A stretch of DNA of 64,000 nucleotides from Gaeumannomyces sp. JS-464 (lineage: Eukaryota; Ascomycota; Sordariomycetes; Magnaporthales; Magnaporthaceae), in the NCBI GenBank assembly GCA_002197995.1, contig NGZR01000002.1, positions 4,216,001-4,280,000 of the forward strand, read 5' to 3'. The translations under genes and the position numbers were made by a program. Position 1 is the stretch's first letter; each line of letters opens with the position of its first letter. Of the stretch, positions 11,180 through 22,576 are shown piece after piece. A model generated the notes under the pieces. That model made no database searches. It had not been told where the DNA came from and was given only the letters and a program-made list of their open reading frames with translations.

Positions 11180-13515
11180 ATGCGCGACAGCGCAATGGCT
11201 CCCTCGATCCTCGAGACGTCGACCGACGATCGGATAAGCCTCAGCCAGGACGGCTACGAGTGCTCCGACCGCCTGACCCTTCTCAGAAGCAACCCCGAGG
11301 CCCCGACAGAATGCCAGGTCTGCGTTGTTGGCGCCGGTCCCGCCGGCCTAATGCTGGCTACGAATCTCGCCCGCTTCGGCATCAAGGTCCAGGTCCATTG
11401 ACGACAGGGCGACCAGACGCCGGTAGGAAGGTAGGGAGCATTGATAGCACTACTCTATCTCTTGAAAAGGGCACGCGCTGAGCGTTGAGCCTTGGCTGAC
11501 GCGCGGGAAACAGAGCCGACGGACTGCAGCCCAAGACCCTCGAGACCTTCCGGCAGATGAGGCTAGCCGACCCTTTGCTGCAGAGGGGCGTCAAGGTCTA
11601 TGATATCTCCTTCTGGCGCAGCACCGCGGACGAGCCGCTCCACCGCCTTGGCCGTGAAGTTCACTACCCGCCCGTCATCGACGTCCTGGACCCCTACATC
11701 CTGCTCGTGCACCAGGGCATGGTTGAGAGTCTGTTTATAGAAGACCTCAAGAAGCGTGGTGTCGAGGTCCGCAGAAACACAGCCTTCGAGTCATACAGCG
11801 CTTGCGACAACAGCACCGGACCGCTGCAGGTTAACTGCCGCGCAAACGTGACGCAGGACCGAAAGACCATCCTCACATCGTACCTTGTAGGATGTCAGTG
11901 TTCCCAGCTCTATTCCTCTCTTAGTCTCTATCTCGATATACATCTTCCCTCCCAACCACCGCCGTATTACGAGACATAACCGACGATCCCAGTTACGCAT
12001 CAACGCTGACAATGGAATACTTCCATGTAGGTGATGGCGCACATTCCAAGGTGCGCAAAAGCATACCAGACGCGAGGCCTGTTGGCCTGTCTCAGCCGGC
12101 GGTGTGGGGTGTGCTCGACGGCGAGCTGCAGACGAACTTCCCGGATATCTGGTCGAAAACACTAGTGTATTCTCAGGAGCACGGTTCCATCCTCATCATC
12201 CCGCGAGAGCGCAACATGACGCGCTTCTATATTGAGCTCAAGAGCTCGCCCAAGAACGACAGGCGCGAGCTGGGGCAGGAGTTTGTGATGCAGCGGGCTA
12301 GGGAGATCATGGCTCCGTTCGAGGTGGGCTGGAAGTATATCGAGTGGTTCGGCCGGTACCAGATTGGACAGCGCGTGGCCACCCGGTTCGGCGACGCCCA
12401 CGGCCGAGCCTTCCTGGCTGGAGATGCCAGTCACACACTCGCCCAAGGCGGCCCAGGGCATGAACACATCGATGCACGACTCGTGGAACCTGGCCTGGAA
12501 GTTCAACCTCGCCGTCAGGGGCTTAGCCAAGCCGGTGCTGATGGAGAGCTACGAGAAAGAGACGCAAGATCGCGCTGGATCTCGTCAACTTTGACTACGA
12601 ACACGCGAACCAGATTGCCGGCGGCGACGCCGTCGCACTCGCCGAAAATTTCAAGACCAACGTCCGCTTCATCTCGGGCGTTGGAGCTGAGTACAGCGAG
12701 AACGCCCTCAACATGCACGACGAGGGCCAAAACTGGGTCATGGGCGAGGCCAAGCCAGGCTGCCTGCTGCCGCCCGCTAAGGTCACGCGCTATATCGACT
12801 CGAACCCGGTGGACGTGCAGCTCGACATTCCGATGTTGGGTCAGTTCCGCATCTACTTGCTGATGTGGGACGTGCACCAATCGCGTATCTTCCTCGACAC
12901 ATTTTTCGACGCAATCTCGAGGCGAGAGTCGCTGGTCAGCCAGCTGTCTGCCGCTGCCAGCGCCTCGTATGCCCAGCAGCCGAGGCTGCCCTCGCCTGAA
13001 GATATCTACTTGCGACCCGAGAGATACACAGCCATCAGCCATCTTTTCACATTTGGCCTCATCAGTAAGTTTTTTTTTTTTTTTTTTTTTTTTTTTTGTT
13101 TTTTTTCGGTACTCTGTGCTTCCCTTTGTAGATCAACAAGCCGCCGCAACGCGCAATGCTGTTATTGCCTCTCCAGATGACTAACTCTGGTCCTCCGCAC
13201 CTCTCTGCAGCAACTATGCCCAAAACCGACATTGAGATCTCGGACCTGCCGCTCCTGCTGCAGGACAGCAGGTGGACCTTCTACCTAGACAACATTCCAG
13301 AGCAGGACACGCGAGGCTCTCTCTGCACCAACAAGTGGCTCGGCAGCCTTGGTCCCGGCGAAGTGGCCATCGTCAACGTTCGGCCAGACGGCTACGTTGG
13401 CTCCGTCGGGCGCTGGACTCGAGCGTGATGACTCGGGCGAGGATGCGGCCCGGTGGATGGACAAGTACTACGGCAGGTTCATGAAGGTCCCACGGTCGAG
13501 AAGAAGAAGTTCTAA
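11180..13515 (+). CDS. FAD-dependent phenol 2-monooxygenase-like hydroxylase, multiply frameshifted as sequenced
   Basis: Group A aromatic hydroxylase (PHBH fold, phenol hydroxylase type) that would use FAD, NAD(P)H and oxygen to hydroxylate a phenolic compound. Exons are 11180-11430, 11514-11893, 12031-13064 and 13211-13515. Landmarks are the FAD motif [19 protein letters not shown], the DGAHSKVR motif spanning the exon 2/3 junction, the GDASHT motif of the second FAD site, and the C-terminal thioredoxin-like domain ([18 protein letters not shown]). Six apparent indels interrupt it: +1 near 11395, -1 near 11416, -2 near 12432 in a CA run, -2 near 12557 in a GA run, a net -2 near 13415-13430 and -1 near 13489. 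Allowing for these, all intron phases agree and the product is about 658 residues, the usual family length. The last intron carries about 30 T in a row. No biosynthetic partner lies alongside. Confidence 0.85.
13066..13097 (+). repeat. Poly(T) tract inside the last intron of the monooxygenase gene
   Basis: About 30 T with one or two interruptions follow directly on the donor GTAAG. Such tracts are prone to length error in sequencing. It does not disturb the coding sequence because the acceptor lies further on, near 13210. Confidence 0.8.
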
Positions 13516-14296
13516 GAGGTGCATCGCATGGGATATGGGCTCAAGAGGTCGTCTCGGATACGCCTCTTGCCCACATATTTTTCGTTCTTGTCACCCGTTT
13601 CGCCGATGCACTGCCTCATATTTTTGCACAAAGAGGCTTTCTGACGCTGGTTGGGCTCATCACCGAAAGCTGTAGAAGTACGTAACACCGCGGGTAGCTT
13701 TGTTTTCTTTGGCGCATGGAGTAGGTCGTACAGGTTATTTTACGCAGGGGACATCATTTGCAACGGGCGGCGCAATCTTAGGTACCTAGTAGCCCTTGGG
13801 TAGTAGGAACTATTTAAGTTGTAGTTAACCACCTTATTATTATCTATATTCGAGCACTAAAAGACTGGTTGGGCGGCATAACAAGAATCGTACCCATGAG
13901 TGTCATGACACGGAGGACAGTCACGAGGCAGACAATACAGGCGTGGTGCCTTATTTGCCCCTCCTTTCCTTTGGCGCTTGTTTCGTCTCCGTCTCCGTCT
14001 CCGTCCCTCTTCGCGATCTAAATCTCATCCATGTTGCACATGGCCTTTTTTGACTAAGCGATACCTCAGACAGTAACTACACCTACGTAGGTAGTATACT
14101 AACGATACATTGGCTACACCCACCAGTGTTTATAAAAGCAACAGAACAACAAGTCCTGCAGCCTGTGGTAAACAAGAAAAAGTTGTTGGCCGGTCTGGTC
14201 AACCTAACAGACACATGTTGCGGGCGGCCCGGGGGTTCTCCATATTTCTTCCCCTGATATCCGGCCCCTTTTCCTCAAGCTTCAGGTTTCCCTTCC
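13516..14296. other. Convergent intergenic region (3' ends)
   Basis: Lies between the 3' ends of the monooxygenase (+) and the semialdehyde dehydrogenase (-). It is A/T-richer than the genes, as expected for 3' untranslated DNA, and holds the pyrimidine repeat TCTCCGTCTCCGTCTCCGTC near 13985 and a TAGGTA-type motif near 14088. No gene seen. Confidence 0.5.
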
Positions 14297-16052
14297 TCAG
14301 CTTTGCGTCGGCATGGCGACGTCGGCCTTCTTGGCGATGGCGTCGGCGGACTGCCACAGCGCCGTGACGGTCTTGAGCTGGGTGTAAAAGTTGATGCCGG
14401 GCTTCCCGTAAAAGGTGCTGGTGCCGCCGCCGGCCACGCTGCGCTTGTTGCCCGTGAAGGAGAACATGGGCAGCGGCACGGGGATGGGCACGTTGATGCC
14501 GACCTGGCCGGCCTGGATGTCGCGGCGGAACGACTCGGCCGTGGGGCCGGAGCGGGTGAAGATGGCGACGCCGTTGCCGTACTCGTTGGCGTTGATGAGC
14601 TCGACGGCCTCGTCGAGCGAGGTGACCTCGAGGCAGACCAGCACGGGGCCGAAGATCTCCTCGCGGTAGCACCTCATGTCGGGCGTCACGCCCGTGATGA
14701 TGGTGGGGCCGACCCAGTTGCCGTCGGGGTACTTTTCGGGCTTGTAGCCGCGCCCGTCGAGCAGGATGGTCGCCCCCCTCCTCCTCGGCGCTCGCGATTA
14801 GCGACTCGATCCGGGCTTTGCTCTGCGGGGTGATGACGGGGCCCAGGTCAGCGCCGGGCTCGAAGCCGCCGTTGACGCTCAGCCCCTTGGCCAGCTCGGC
14901 CAGCTCGGGGAGCCACTCCTTGGTCTCGCCCACCATGACGAGGGTGCTGAGCGCCATGCAGCGCTGGCCCGCGGCGCCAAAGGCCGCGCCCGTCACGGCG
15001 TTGAGGAACTGGTTCTTGTTGCAGTCGGGCAGGACGGCGGCGTGGTTCTTGGCGCCGAGGTTGGCCTGGACGCGCTTGCCGTTGGCGCTGCCGCGGGTGT
15101 AGATGTACTCGCCGGCCTTGTTGCCGCCGACGAACGAGATGGCCTTGATGGCGGGCTCGTCCAGGATGAAGTCAACGGTGCGGTGGGCGCCGTGGACGAC
15201 GTTGACGACGCCGTCGGGGAAGCCGGCCTTCTGGCACAGCTCGGCCAGGATCATGGCGGCGCCAGGGTCGCGCTCCGACGGCTTGAGGATCAGCGTGTTT
15301 CCCGTGATGGTGGCGATGGGGATGCACCACAGCGGGATCATGGCGGGGAAGTTGAAGGGGCAGATGGCGGCCACGACGCCCAGGGGCTCGCGGTACGTGC
15401 GCGTCTCCATGTCCTTGGCCACCTCGAGCAGCTCGCCCTTGAGCAACTCCGGGGCGCCGCAGGCGGCCTCGGCAACCTGCAGCCCGCGTAGCACATCGCC
15501 CTTGGCGTCGGCAAACGTCTTGCCCTGCTCGAGCGTAATGCTGGCCGCGAGCCGGTCCCAGTTCTCACGGATCAGGCCCACGAACTTGAACATGATCTGC
15601 TGGCGGGCCAGAACCGAGGTGGCACGCCAGGCCGGGAATGCCCGCTCGGCCGAGGCCACGGCAGCCTTCAGCTCGGCATCGGTCATCTGCGGCACCCGTG
15701 TCACCAGGTTGTTGGTCGCCGGGTCGTGCAGGTCGATGAAAGCCGTGGCCTCGGAGGCCACAAACTCGTTGTCGATGAAGTAGGGCGTGTCGGTCACGTC
15801 GGAGATCTTGTCGTGGGTGGTCGGGTAGCTCGTGGCCGTGGAGGCCATGGCCGCAGACGCCGGGGCGAGGTGCTGCGCCGTTGCGTGCAGCCTCCTCGCC
15901 GCCGTGCTCGACCGGGGCGATGCCATCGCTGCTGATATTGACCGCCCAGCTCTGGATAGGGCCAGCAGCGAGAACGGTGCTGCTGCTGCCTGCGGTGCGC
16001 GGGAGGTGTTGGCGGCCAGGCTCCGTGATATCGCTCGACGCATCTCGGACAA
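14297..16052 (-). CDS. Methylmalonate-semialdehyde dehydrogenase (CoA-acylating), mitochondrial; one frameshift as sequenced
   Basis: Aldehyde dehydrogenase superfamily enzyme of valine, pyrimidine and inositol catabolism; it would convert methylmalonate or malonate semialdehyde with CoA and NAD to propionyl- or acetyl-CoA in mitochondria. It is a single exon. The first 65 residues are Ala/Ser/Arg-rich without acids, a strong presequence. Family hallmarks are [67 protein letters not shown] and the catalytic Cys in GQRCMALS. The frame breaks at a run of six C (14773-14778, + strand) after EEEGG. One base fewer continues into [13 protein letters not shown] and [20 protein letters not shown], giving about 584 residues. 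This is a core metabolic gene, so a sequencing error is the likely cause. Confidence 0.93.
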
Positions 16053-16962
16053 GATGCTGCGGCGGAGTTATAGGAAGGAGAAGAACAAAAGAAGAAAAAG
16101 GGGGCGACGACGAGAATACGAGCCGGTTCAAGTAGCGGTCGGTAGAGTTCGGCTGGATCAACGACGTTGGTGTCTATTGGCCGGCTTTATTAAACCCGAC
16201 CAAGCACTGTAGGCGGCGGCACTAGACTAAAGAGGGAGGTTCCGAAACGAAGACACCAAGTTGGCTTGCGGACGTCTACCAGACTGGAGGCCCGAGGGAG
16301 TTGTGTACCTAGGTAGATACAGGTGGAGGTACGTAGGGAGGCAGAGAGGGAGGAGACAATATCGACGGCCATCAATTGCCGACGGAAAACATGGCGCTGA
16401 CTCTGGGTATGGATATCTCGCCTCCATTGATACCAGCTGCGTCCCGATCATCGGATCCGGCCATTCCAGCTCCCCCCACCTCTGCTCTCCACACTGCTTG
16501 AACCGCGCTAAGCCGAGCGACCGAACGGGCCTCCCATTGAAACAGAGAGCCGTGCTTCCTTGGGGGAGCGCTGGGCCTGCTGGAAACGGCCAGGCCCCGG
16601 TAAAATGTGGGGTAGGTAGCTCCCACGCTGGGGGAAGGAGGCAAAGGCAGCCCAAGTGCACACTTGAAAACCATGGGTCCGTTTTAGTGGTCTTTTGTCC
16701 CAAAAAATCTCCAAGTGATGAGGTCGCAACTAAAAACAGGAAATAAGAAAGCGCTTGAACATCAAAATCACGTGTTTGGCCGCAGAAAGAACCCCGAAAT
16801 ATAGAAATCGTGGCGAAAAAAAAAAGGAAAGAAAAAAGCCCTTCGAATCTCCGTCATGTCCATTGGCCTCTTGTTGGAATTGGATTTTTTCTCTTTGAAT
16901 ACCACATTATGACACCCGTCACGCCTCCAACTGGACTGTCCCCTTTTAACCCTCGATATCTA
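16053..16962. other. Intergenic region upstream of methylmalonate-semialdehyde dehydrogenase
   Basis: Contains the promoter side of the dehydrogenase (-) and the 3' side of calnexin (-). A TAGGTAGATACAGGTGGAGG-like segment near 16308 belongs to the dispersed TAGGTA motif family. A pure A run lies near 16817. No gene is supported; the long open frame on the + strand across 16810-18246 is the antisense shadow of calnexin. Confidence 0.5.
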
Positions 16963-18943
16963 CTACTGCTGCCCCTTGCCAGCACGCTTGGTAACGTTCT
17001 CCTTAACATCAGCGCCGGTAGTCTCAGCCTTCGCCTTGACATCCTTGGCTTTGGCCTTCGCATCGCTGGCAACCTTCTTGGCAGCCGGGGCAGGGGAGCC
17101 GCCCAGGTTCAGGAGAGCAGCAACACCGGCAAGAAGAGTGATGAGGATGGCACCGGCAGCGATGGGAACTTCGGGAACGAAGCGGATGGCGTTGGGGATG
17201 CTGTCCTGGGACAGGGTCAGGAACATGTCCAGCTTCTCCTTGGCGAAGGCAACAGGGTCCTCGGTGAGCTTCTTGCCCTCGCCAGTCTTTGGCTTGTTGT
17301 CGTCCTTGGGCTTCTCAGCAAGCTCGAGGAGCTCCTCATTGGGGTGCTTGACGAAGAAGGTCTCGTCAGCGAACTTGCGAGCATCCTCAACCGAGTGGCC
17401 AATGTAGATGTTGTCGAACAGGATGTCGCTCTGCATGGTCCAGATCTCGTAGCCAATAGCTCCCATGGGCTCGAAGTTGGCCGGGGTCTTGTCCTCAAAG
17501 AACTCGGGGTTCTTGATCTTGCGGGGAGCCCACACGCCCTTGTAGGCGGGGTTGTCAATGTAGGGAGCCGTCCACTTGCCCTTGTAGGCAGGGTTCTTGA
17601 TCATGGGCTTGGTCCACGGGCCACAGCCGGAAGCGTCGGCGCACTTGGGGTTGGGCACAGTGGGAGCGATCCAGTCACCGTCCTCCTCGTCGTCCCAGTC
17701 CTCGGGCTTCTTAGCCTCCGGGTCGGGCACGCTCAGGGGCTCGTCCACAAGCCAGTCCTCGGGCTGCGTCGCTTCCTCGTCAACAATCTCGTAAGGGGCA
17801 TCCTCATCCCAGTCCTCGGGCTTCTTAGCATCCGGGTCGGGGATGCGGGCCTCGTCAACCCAGTCGTCGGGCTTCTTGTCCTTGGGGTCGTCAATCTCCG
17901 CCTCCGGGTTGACGGAGGGGCTGAAGTCCTCCAAAAGGTTGCCCTCCTTGACCTGCTTGCCATTCTGCTGGATGACAAAGGTGTTGTTGGGATGGACGAT
18001 GAGCGTGTAAAGCTCGGTCGTCTTGACGATGCGCGCCGTTGGGGGAGTGTTCATGTGCTTCTCCTCGTACTCGCCCGTCTTGGGGTTCTTATGGTTGAAA
18101 ATGAAGTGGACCTTGTTGGTGTGGCCACACTTGTCAGGACCGAACATGATGACGTAGGGAGTGGTGTTGCTGAACTCCTCCTGGTGCAGGGCCTTGTTGT
18201 CCCTGAGGAGCTTAAGGTAGGCACCACCACACTCCAGACCCTCTGATGGAAAGAAACTGTTGTTAGAAAGCTGTCGCCGGCAAGCGCGGAAATCGATGCA
18301 TGGCTGCGGGACGAGGAACTTACTCTGTAGCTTGACCTCGTACTGCACAACCAGGGTCTTGCCCTTGTTGTCAATCTTCTTGGGGAACTTGGCGGAAATG
18401 GCGTGGTGCGCAGCCGGGTTCTTCAGGACGAGACCCTTGTCACCGTTGATTCCCTTGTACACGCTGGGCTCCTCGACAGCCCACTCGCCAATGTATGCCC
18501 ATTCCTCCTCGTCCTTGCCTGAGCCCTTCATGTTCTTCTTGGCGTGAGAAGGCTTCCACCGCGACTCCCAGTCGTCGGTGAACTGCTCCAGGAACGGAGC
18601 CTTGAGCTTGGTCGGCTACAAGAATCGAAAGCAGCTATGTTAGCGTCCATCAGGAGCGATTGAGATGTTGGGTCGAGGAAGCCGTCATGGAAAAGTGCGA
18701 GCGAGCACAAGACACATAGTGATGCTCGCTCGTTTTTTTCTGTGGTCTGAGAACTTCCAAGTCACAAGACGTGCAAGCTGGACTCACCTTGAAAGTCGGG
18801 ATCTCAGGCAGGGCGCTGGAGGATGAAGAGGGGGTGGCTGAATCGTCCTTGACGACTTTTTGGGCATCCTCCGCATGGGCGTTCGCACCACCCAGGAACA
18901 GGGTGGCCGCGGATAGCGCGGCCGTCATAAACCTGTACTTCAT
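16963..18943 (-). CDS. Calnexin, ER membrane lectin chaperone
   Basis: Calcium-dependent lectin chaperone that holds monoglucosylated glycoproteins in the endoplasmic reticulum. Exons are 18943-18788, 18615-18324 and 18242-16963, 575 residues, phases consistent. It has a signal peptide ([19 protein letters not shown]), then the lectin domain with [11 protein letters not shown] and [11 protein letters not shown], then the proline-rich P-domain. Type 1 repeats of the form [11 protein letters not shown] and type 2 repeats of the form GxWxxPxIxNPxYKG are plain to see. A single transmembrane segment ([20 protein letters not shown]) follows near the C terminus, and the cytosolic tail is short and Lys/Ala-rich. 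All features of a working protein are present and no frame break is needed. Confidence 0.95.
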
Positions 18944-20634
18944 GATGGTGGACGGAGACTGACGGGCGGGTGGGAGAGCGAAGGGGTATCAACGACGACA
19001 ACGAACGACGGCAGCAAGAGGCCGTTCGGGGATAGTGGCAAGAAAGGTTCAAGGGGCTCCAGGCACACACACACACACGGGCAAAGAAAAGAGGACGCGA
19101 AGCTCAGAGAGAGGTTCAGGGCGGTGTTGAGATACTTTTAAGCTGCGGCACCATGGGCAAGCAGGCTGGCTGCTTCAACGTGTCCTTTTTCCTGTGCTTC
19201 CGAGCAAGCAACACGGCAAAATTTAGGTGGTCAATTCACCACACAGGCTGGGGTGACTGGGGCTCTGGTTCCGAGGAGCTAGGTAAGCTAGGGAGCAGGG
19301 TGGGGCCAGCAAACCAAAATGCACCGGCCTGGAGGCGCGGCGGGCGGGGCTGGGGTGGCACTCCGTAGCATGGATGGAGCTTCCCTCTCCATGGATCGTG
19401 TCTCGTCGGGAGAGTGACGGGGAAACGTGGATCGCGATCACTCTCACTTTTCGCTTTTGCCATCGCGCCATCTTGGGGCCCAGGAGCTCCTGCACCGTAC
19501 AAATACGGTACTGAGATATCCGTCTGTTTAATGGATCTTGTTGCGACTGGCAAAAAATCTCCCCAGGCATCGAACATACAGTGTGTGCGTGCCTCCATCG
19601 CCAGACACGACTATTGAGCCCGAGCCAGGACGCCCGCGACCAATTGAGACCAACCGTCGATATAGCTCCCTCTCTAGTCAGGGTTCAATGCGCTAGCCCA
19701 GCCATAGCAGCCCGCAAAGGCATTGAAGCCGCAGGTTTCAGCGCGCTGCCGGCTCCATGTCTGCGTCAGAACAGTGGCGGACGATAATACCGGATCAGAG
19801 CGTAGCCCCCTTGCATTGATTGCTGCCGCGAGGAGAGGCCCGCAGAGTCTTCTAGAAATCCGTCCGGCCTCAGCGAGACCTGTGAGGTTATTCCGTGCAC
19901 GAAGAGGGGAAGGACCCACGTGGCACCTCATGCCCCTGCACGCTGAAGTTGGAGGGCCCGAAGAGGCGAGGTCGGGTGGCTGGTCTTCCATATCAGGCAC
20001 GGCCTCGGTCAACGCAAGGCGGCACTGATGTGCACTTGCGTCGTTGCCCAGGCTCGCCAGGCTGGAGGAGCCGCCGAGCGCTAAAGCATGGATCGCTTGA
20101 ACCCGTTGGGGCTGGCCCGCCTCGATGCACGCATGTTGGTTTGCCGCAGTCCACCGCGAGGTCCTACCGAGGAAGCCAGGTGCCTTATCTGCTCGCAGCG
20201 GCTCGTCGGCAATTGCACAGACTCACGCAGCCTATGCTACCATTGAAATCAAAATGGCGTGCTATTTTGCCCCGGGTTAATTACGTCCATGTTTGAACGT
20301 GTATCTCTGCAATTGAGTGTTGCAAGAGCGATTGAGCCTTAGTCGCACGAGGAGAATTACGTATATGAGGGGCCAGCCTCCACACGCAAAAGCCGTCGCA
20401 GCCCAGCTCGAAGCCCCTCTATTCTTCGAATGGGTAACGGAACTGGCTTCCTTCGCTGCGCTCGAATTTAGCCTCATATCACGACAATCAAATCCCCTAT
20501 TTCGTAACGATATATCTCGCCAGGGTAGATTCTCGGCTCGGTTCGTTTCTGCCGCCTTGCTCGGCTGCGCGTTGTTGAAGCCACGTTACCGGGATCTCCT
20601 CGGCCTCATCGACTATACGCCGCCAGAGACAGCC
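18944..20634. other. Intergenic region between divergent calnexin and methylthioribulose-phosphate dehydratase
   Basis: About 1.7 kb shared by two divergent promoters. It includes a short CA repeat near 19063 and a TAGGTAAGCTAGG segment near 19280. An open frame continues upstream of the dehydratase start at 20635 to 20317, but its extra residues have no family counterpart, so I treat it as leader. No other gene seen. Confidence 0.5.
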
Positions 20635-21617
20635 ATGCCTGACGAGAGCGCCGCTGCCAAAGCTGACGGCAACAATGATCATCTTGTGCTTTCAGAAAAC
20701 GCATCCCACCCCGCAAACCTGATCCCCTCGCTGTGCGCCAAGTTCTGGACCCTGGGATGGGTCACTGGCACCGGAGGCGGCTGCTCGATCCGTGAAGAGT
20801 AAAAGAACAACCCGCTTCCTTGCCCCATCACCTAGCTCGGATCACGCCCATAGATGTCCCGGTGATGCCTCAACGACCGTCCACAGAAGAAAACGGTATA
20901 ATAACCTCCCGCTCCCTGCTGCCAGTGACCTCGTCTATATCGCGCCATCGGGCGTGCAGAAGGAGCTGATGAAGGCCTCGGACATCTACGTTCTCTCGCT
21001 GGCCGCGCAGTCGGCGAGCCTCCGAGACCGCGTCTACCTCCGGAGCCCGCCAGCGCTGAAGCCGTCGCAGTGCACGCCGCTGTTCCTCGCCGCCTTCACC
21101 AAGCGTCGCGCCGGCTGCTGCATCCACACGCACAGCCAGTGGGCCGTGCTCGTCACCCTGATCCTCGAGGCCACCGGCGGGGCCGACGGCGCCTCCCACC
21201 GCGAGTTCAGTATCAACAACATCGAGCAGATCAAGGGCTTCGGCCGCGGGTTCGACAAGACCGGCAACCTCGGCTACCATGACACCCTGCACATTCCCGT
21301 CATTGAGAACACGGCCCACGAGGAGGACTTGACCGAATTCCTCGAGGAGGCCATGGACCGCTACCCAGACACGTACGCCGTCCTGGTGCGCCGCCACGGC
21401 GTCTATGTCTGGGGTGAGACGGTGCACAAGGCCAAGACCCAGTGTGAAAGGTATGCAGGCCAGCCACCACCCTCGATATGCGAACCCGGGCTCTTTCCCG
21501 CTGACAGGTTACATCATCCACAGCCTCGACTATTTGTTTCAGCTCGCAGTCGAGATGAAGAAGCTTGGCCTACCCTGGATCACCGACATCACGCCGGTCA
21601 AGACCAGCAGGTCCTAG
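20635..21617 (+). CDS. Methylthioribulose-1-phosphate dehydratase (methionine salvage)
   Basis: Class II aldolase-fold zinc enzyme that dehydrates 5-methylthioribulose 1-phosphate to the diketo intermediate of the methionine salvage pathway, in the cytoplasm (MDE1/MtnB family). Exons are 20635-20798, 20926-21450 and 21524-21617, giving 260 residues with matching phases. Visible signatures are [30 protein letters not shown], the zinc-binding pair in [11 protein letters not shown], and the third His in RRHGVYVWG. Length and motif order match the family. The chosen ATG begins just before the conserved region. No frameshift is needed. Confidence 0.92.
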
Positions 21618-21918
21618 AACGTAGGTACCCTAGGCAGGCAGCACTGATTTGCATCGCGTGCCTGGCCTGGGGGACTTGGTCGATCCATCAAAGTAGTCAT
21701 TCAAGATATAGCTCGCTGGAGCAGCCCGTGCCAACCAACCCATCATTTTCATTATTAAGATCCAGCCATCGTCAACATACAAAAGGTGAGCTTGGTTTCG
21801 TCCGTGCTCGCGAGTCTCGCTTCTTTTTCTGGTCCACCTCGAGAATGTCTCCTCCCAATGGTACAGTGTCCGTTGCTCGACCGCGAGCCTCCACCGCAGG
21901 GTATCCGTCTGTGGACAT

Positions 21919-22576
21919 TTACAGGACAAGGAAGGCAGCCATGAAGCCGACCAGACCAACAGCCGAGGTGCCGACGCGGAGAGCGTTGGCAGGGTTGGGG
22001 GCGTTGGTCCGAGCAGCGCCAGTGCCGCTGGCGGTGCCAGAGGTCTTGGCGGCGCTGCCACCCGAGCCGCCGGTAGTGCTGGAGCCCGAGCCCGAGCCAG
22101 AGGAGCCCGAGCCCGAACCCCCAGCAGCGCCGGTGGGCGAGGGGGTGCCGCCAGACGAGGCCCAGAAGTTCTTCTCGACGCAGCTGGCGACGCACTTGTT
22201 CCACTCAAGGACCTCGGGCTCGGCCTTGCCCTGGGGCAAGCGGCCGCGCAGACGTTGGTGGCGTTGGCCTGACCGTCGCTGGGGAAGGGGACCTGGTGTT
22301 TTGCATTTGAGTTAGTACTGTTGTTTGGCTCCAGCTTGAAGCTCCCTAGCCGAGACTTTGGAAGGTTCGGGTTCTTCAACTTACGTTGCCGCACTTGGCC
22401 CTGCAGTTGACGTCTTCGGCACGGCAGCCCTTCAGGCAGGCGAGGTAGGTGGCCTGGGCGGGGTCGAGGGCCACGGACGAGGCCGGAGGGGCGACGGTGG
22501 TGCTGGCGGCGCCCGAGGAGGACTGGGCAGCGGCGAGGGCGGCGAAGGCGCCAACGAGGATAGTGGAGAAACGCAT
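21919..22576 (-). CDS. Small Cys-rich GPI-anchored secreted protein, frameshifted as sequenced
   Basis: Exons 22576-22385 and 22292-21919 encode about 188 residues. There is a signal peptide ([18 protein letters not shown]), then a Ser/Ala-rich stretch, then a Cys-rich module with the spacing CLKGC, CRAKC, CAAAC and CVASC. A long Gly/Ser/Thr linker and a hydrophobic C terminus ([13 protein letters not shown]) suggest a GPI anchor. Exon 2 opens in frame with [12 protein letters not shown] and then breaks in a run of four G (22233-22236, + strand). One extra base gives the conserved-looking continuation [15 protein letters not shown]. Proteins of this design are common in fungal walls; no enzymatic motif is present, so a wall-structural role is inferred. 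Confidence 0.75.

Noticed and set aside
6724..16052. A secondary-metabolite cluster formed by the dehydrogenase, monooxygenase and aldehyde dehydrogenase
   Set aside because: No polyketide synthase, peptide synthetase, terpene cyclase, transporter or cluster regulator is present. The aldehyde dehydrogenase is a core mitochondrial enzyme and calnexin lies next to it.
16810..18246. 478-codon open frame on the + strand
   Set aside because: It is the antisense shadow of calnexin exon 3; its Val/Leu/Gly-rich product mirrors the Asp/Pro/Lys codons of the real gene and has no domain.
20792..22315. 507-codon open frame on the + strand
   Set aside because: It runs through exon 2 of the methylthioribulose-phosphate dehydratase, its downstream introns and the antisense of the GPI gene. 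Only the 20926-21450 part is real coding sequence.
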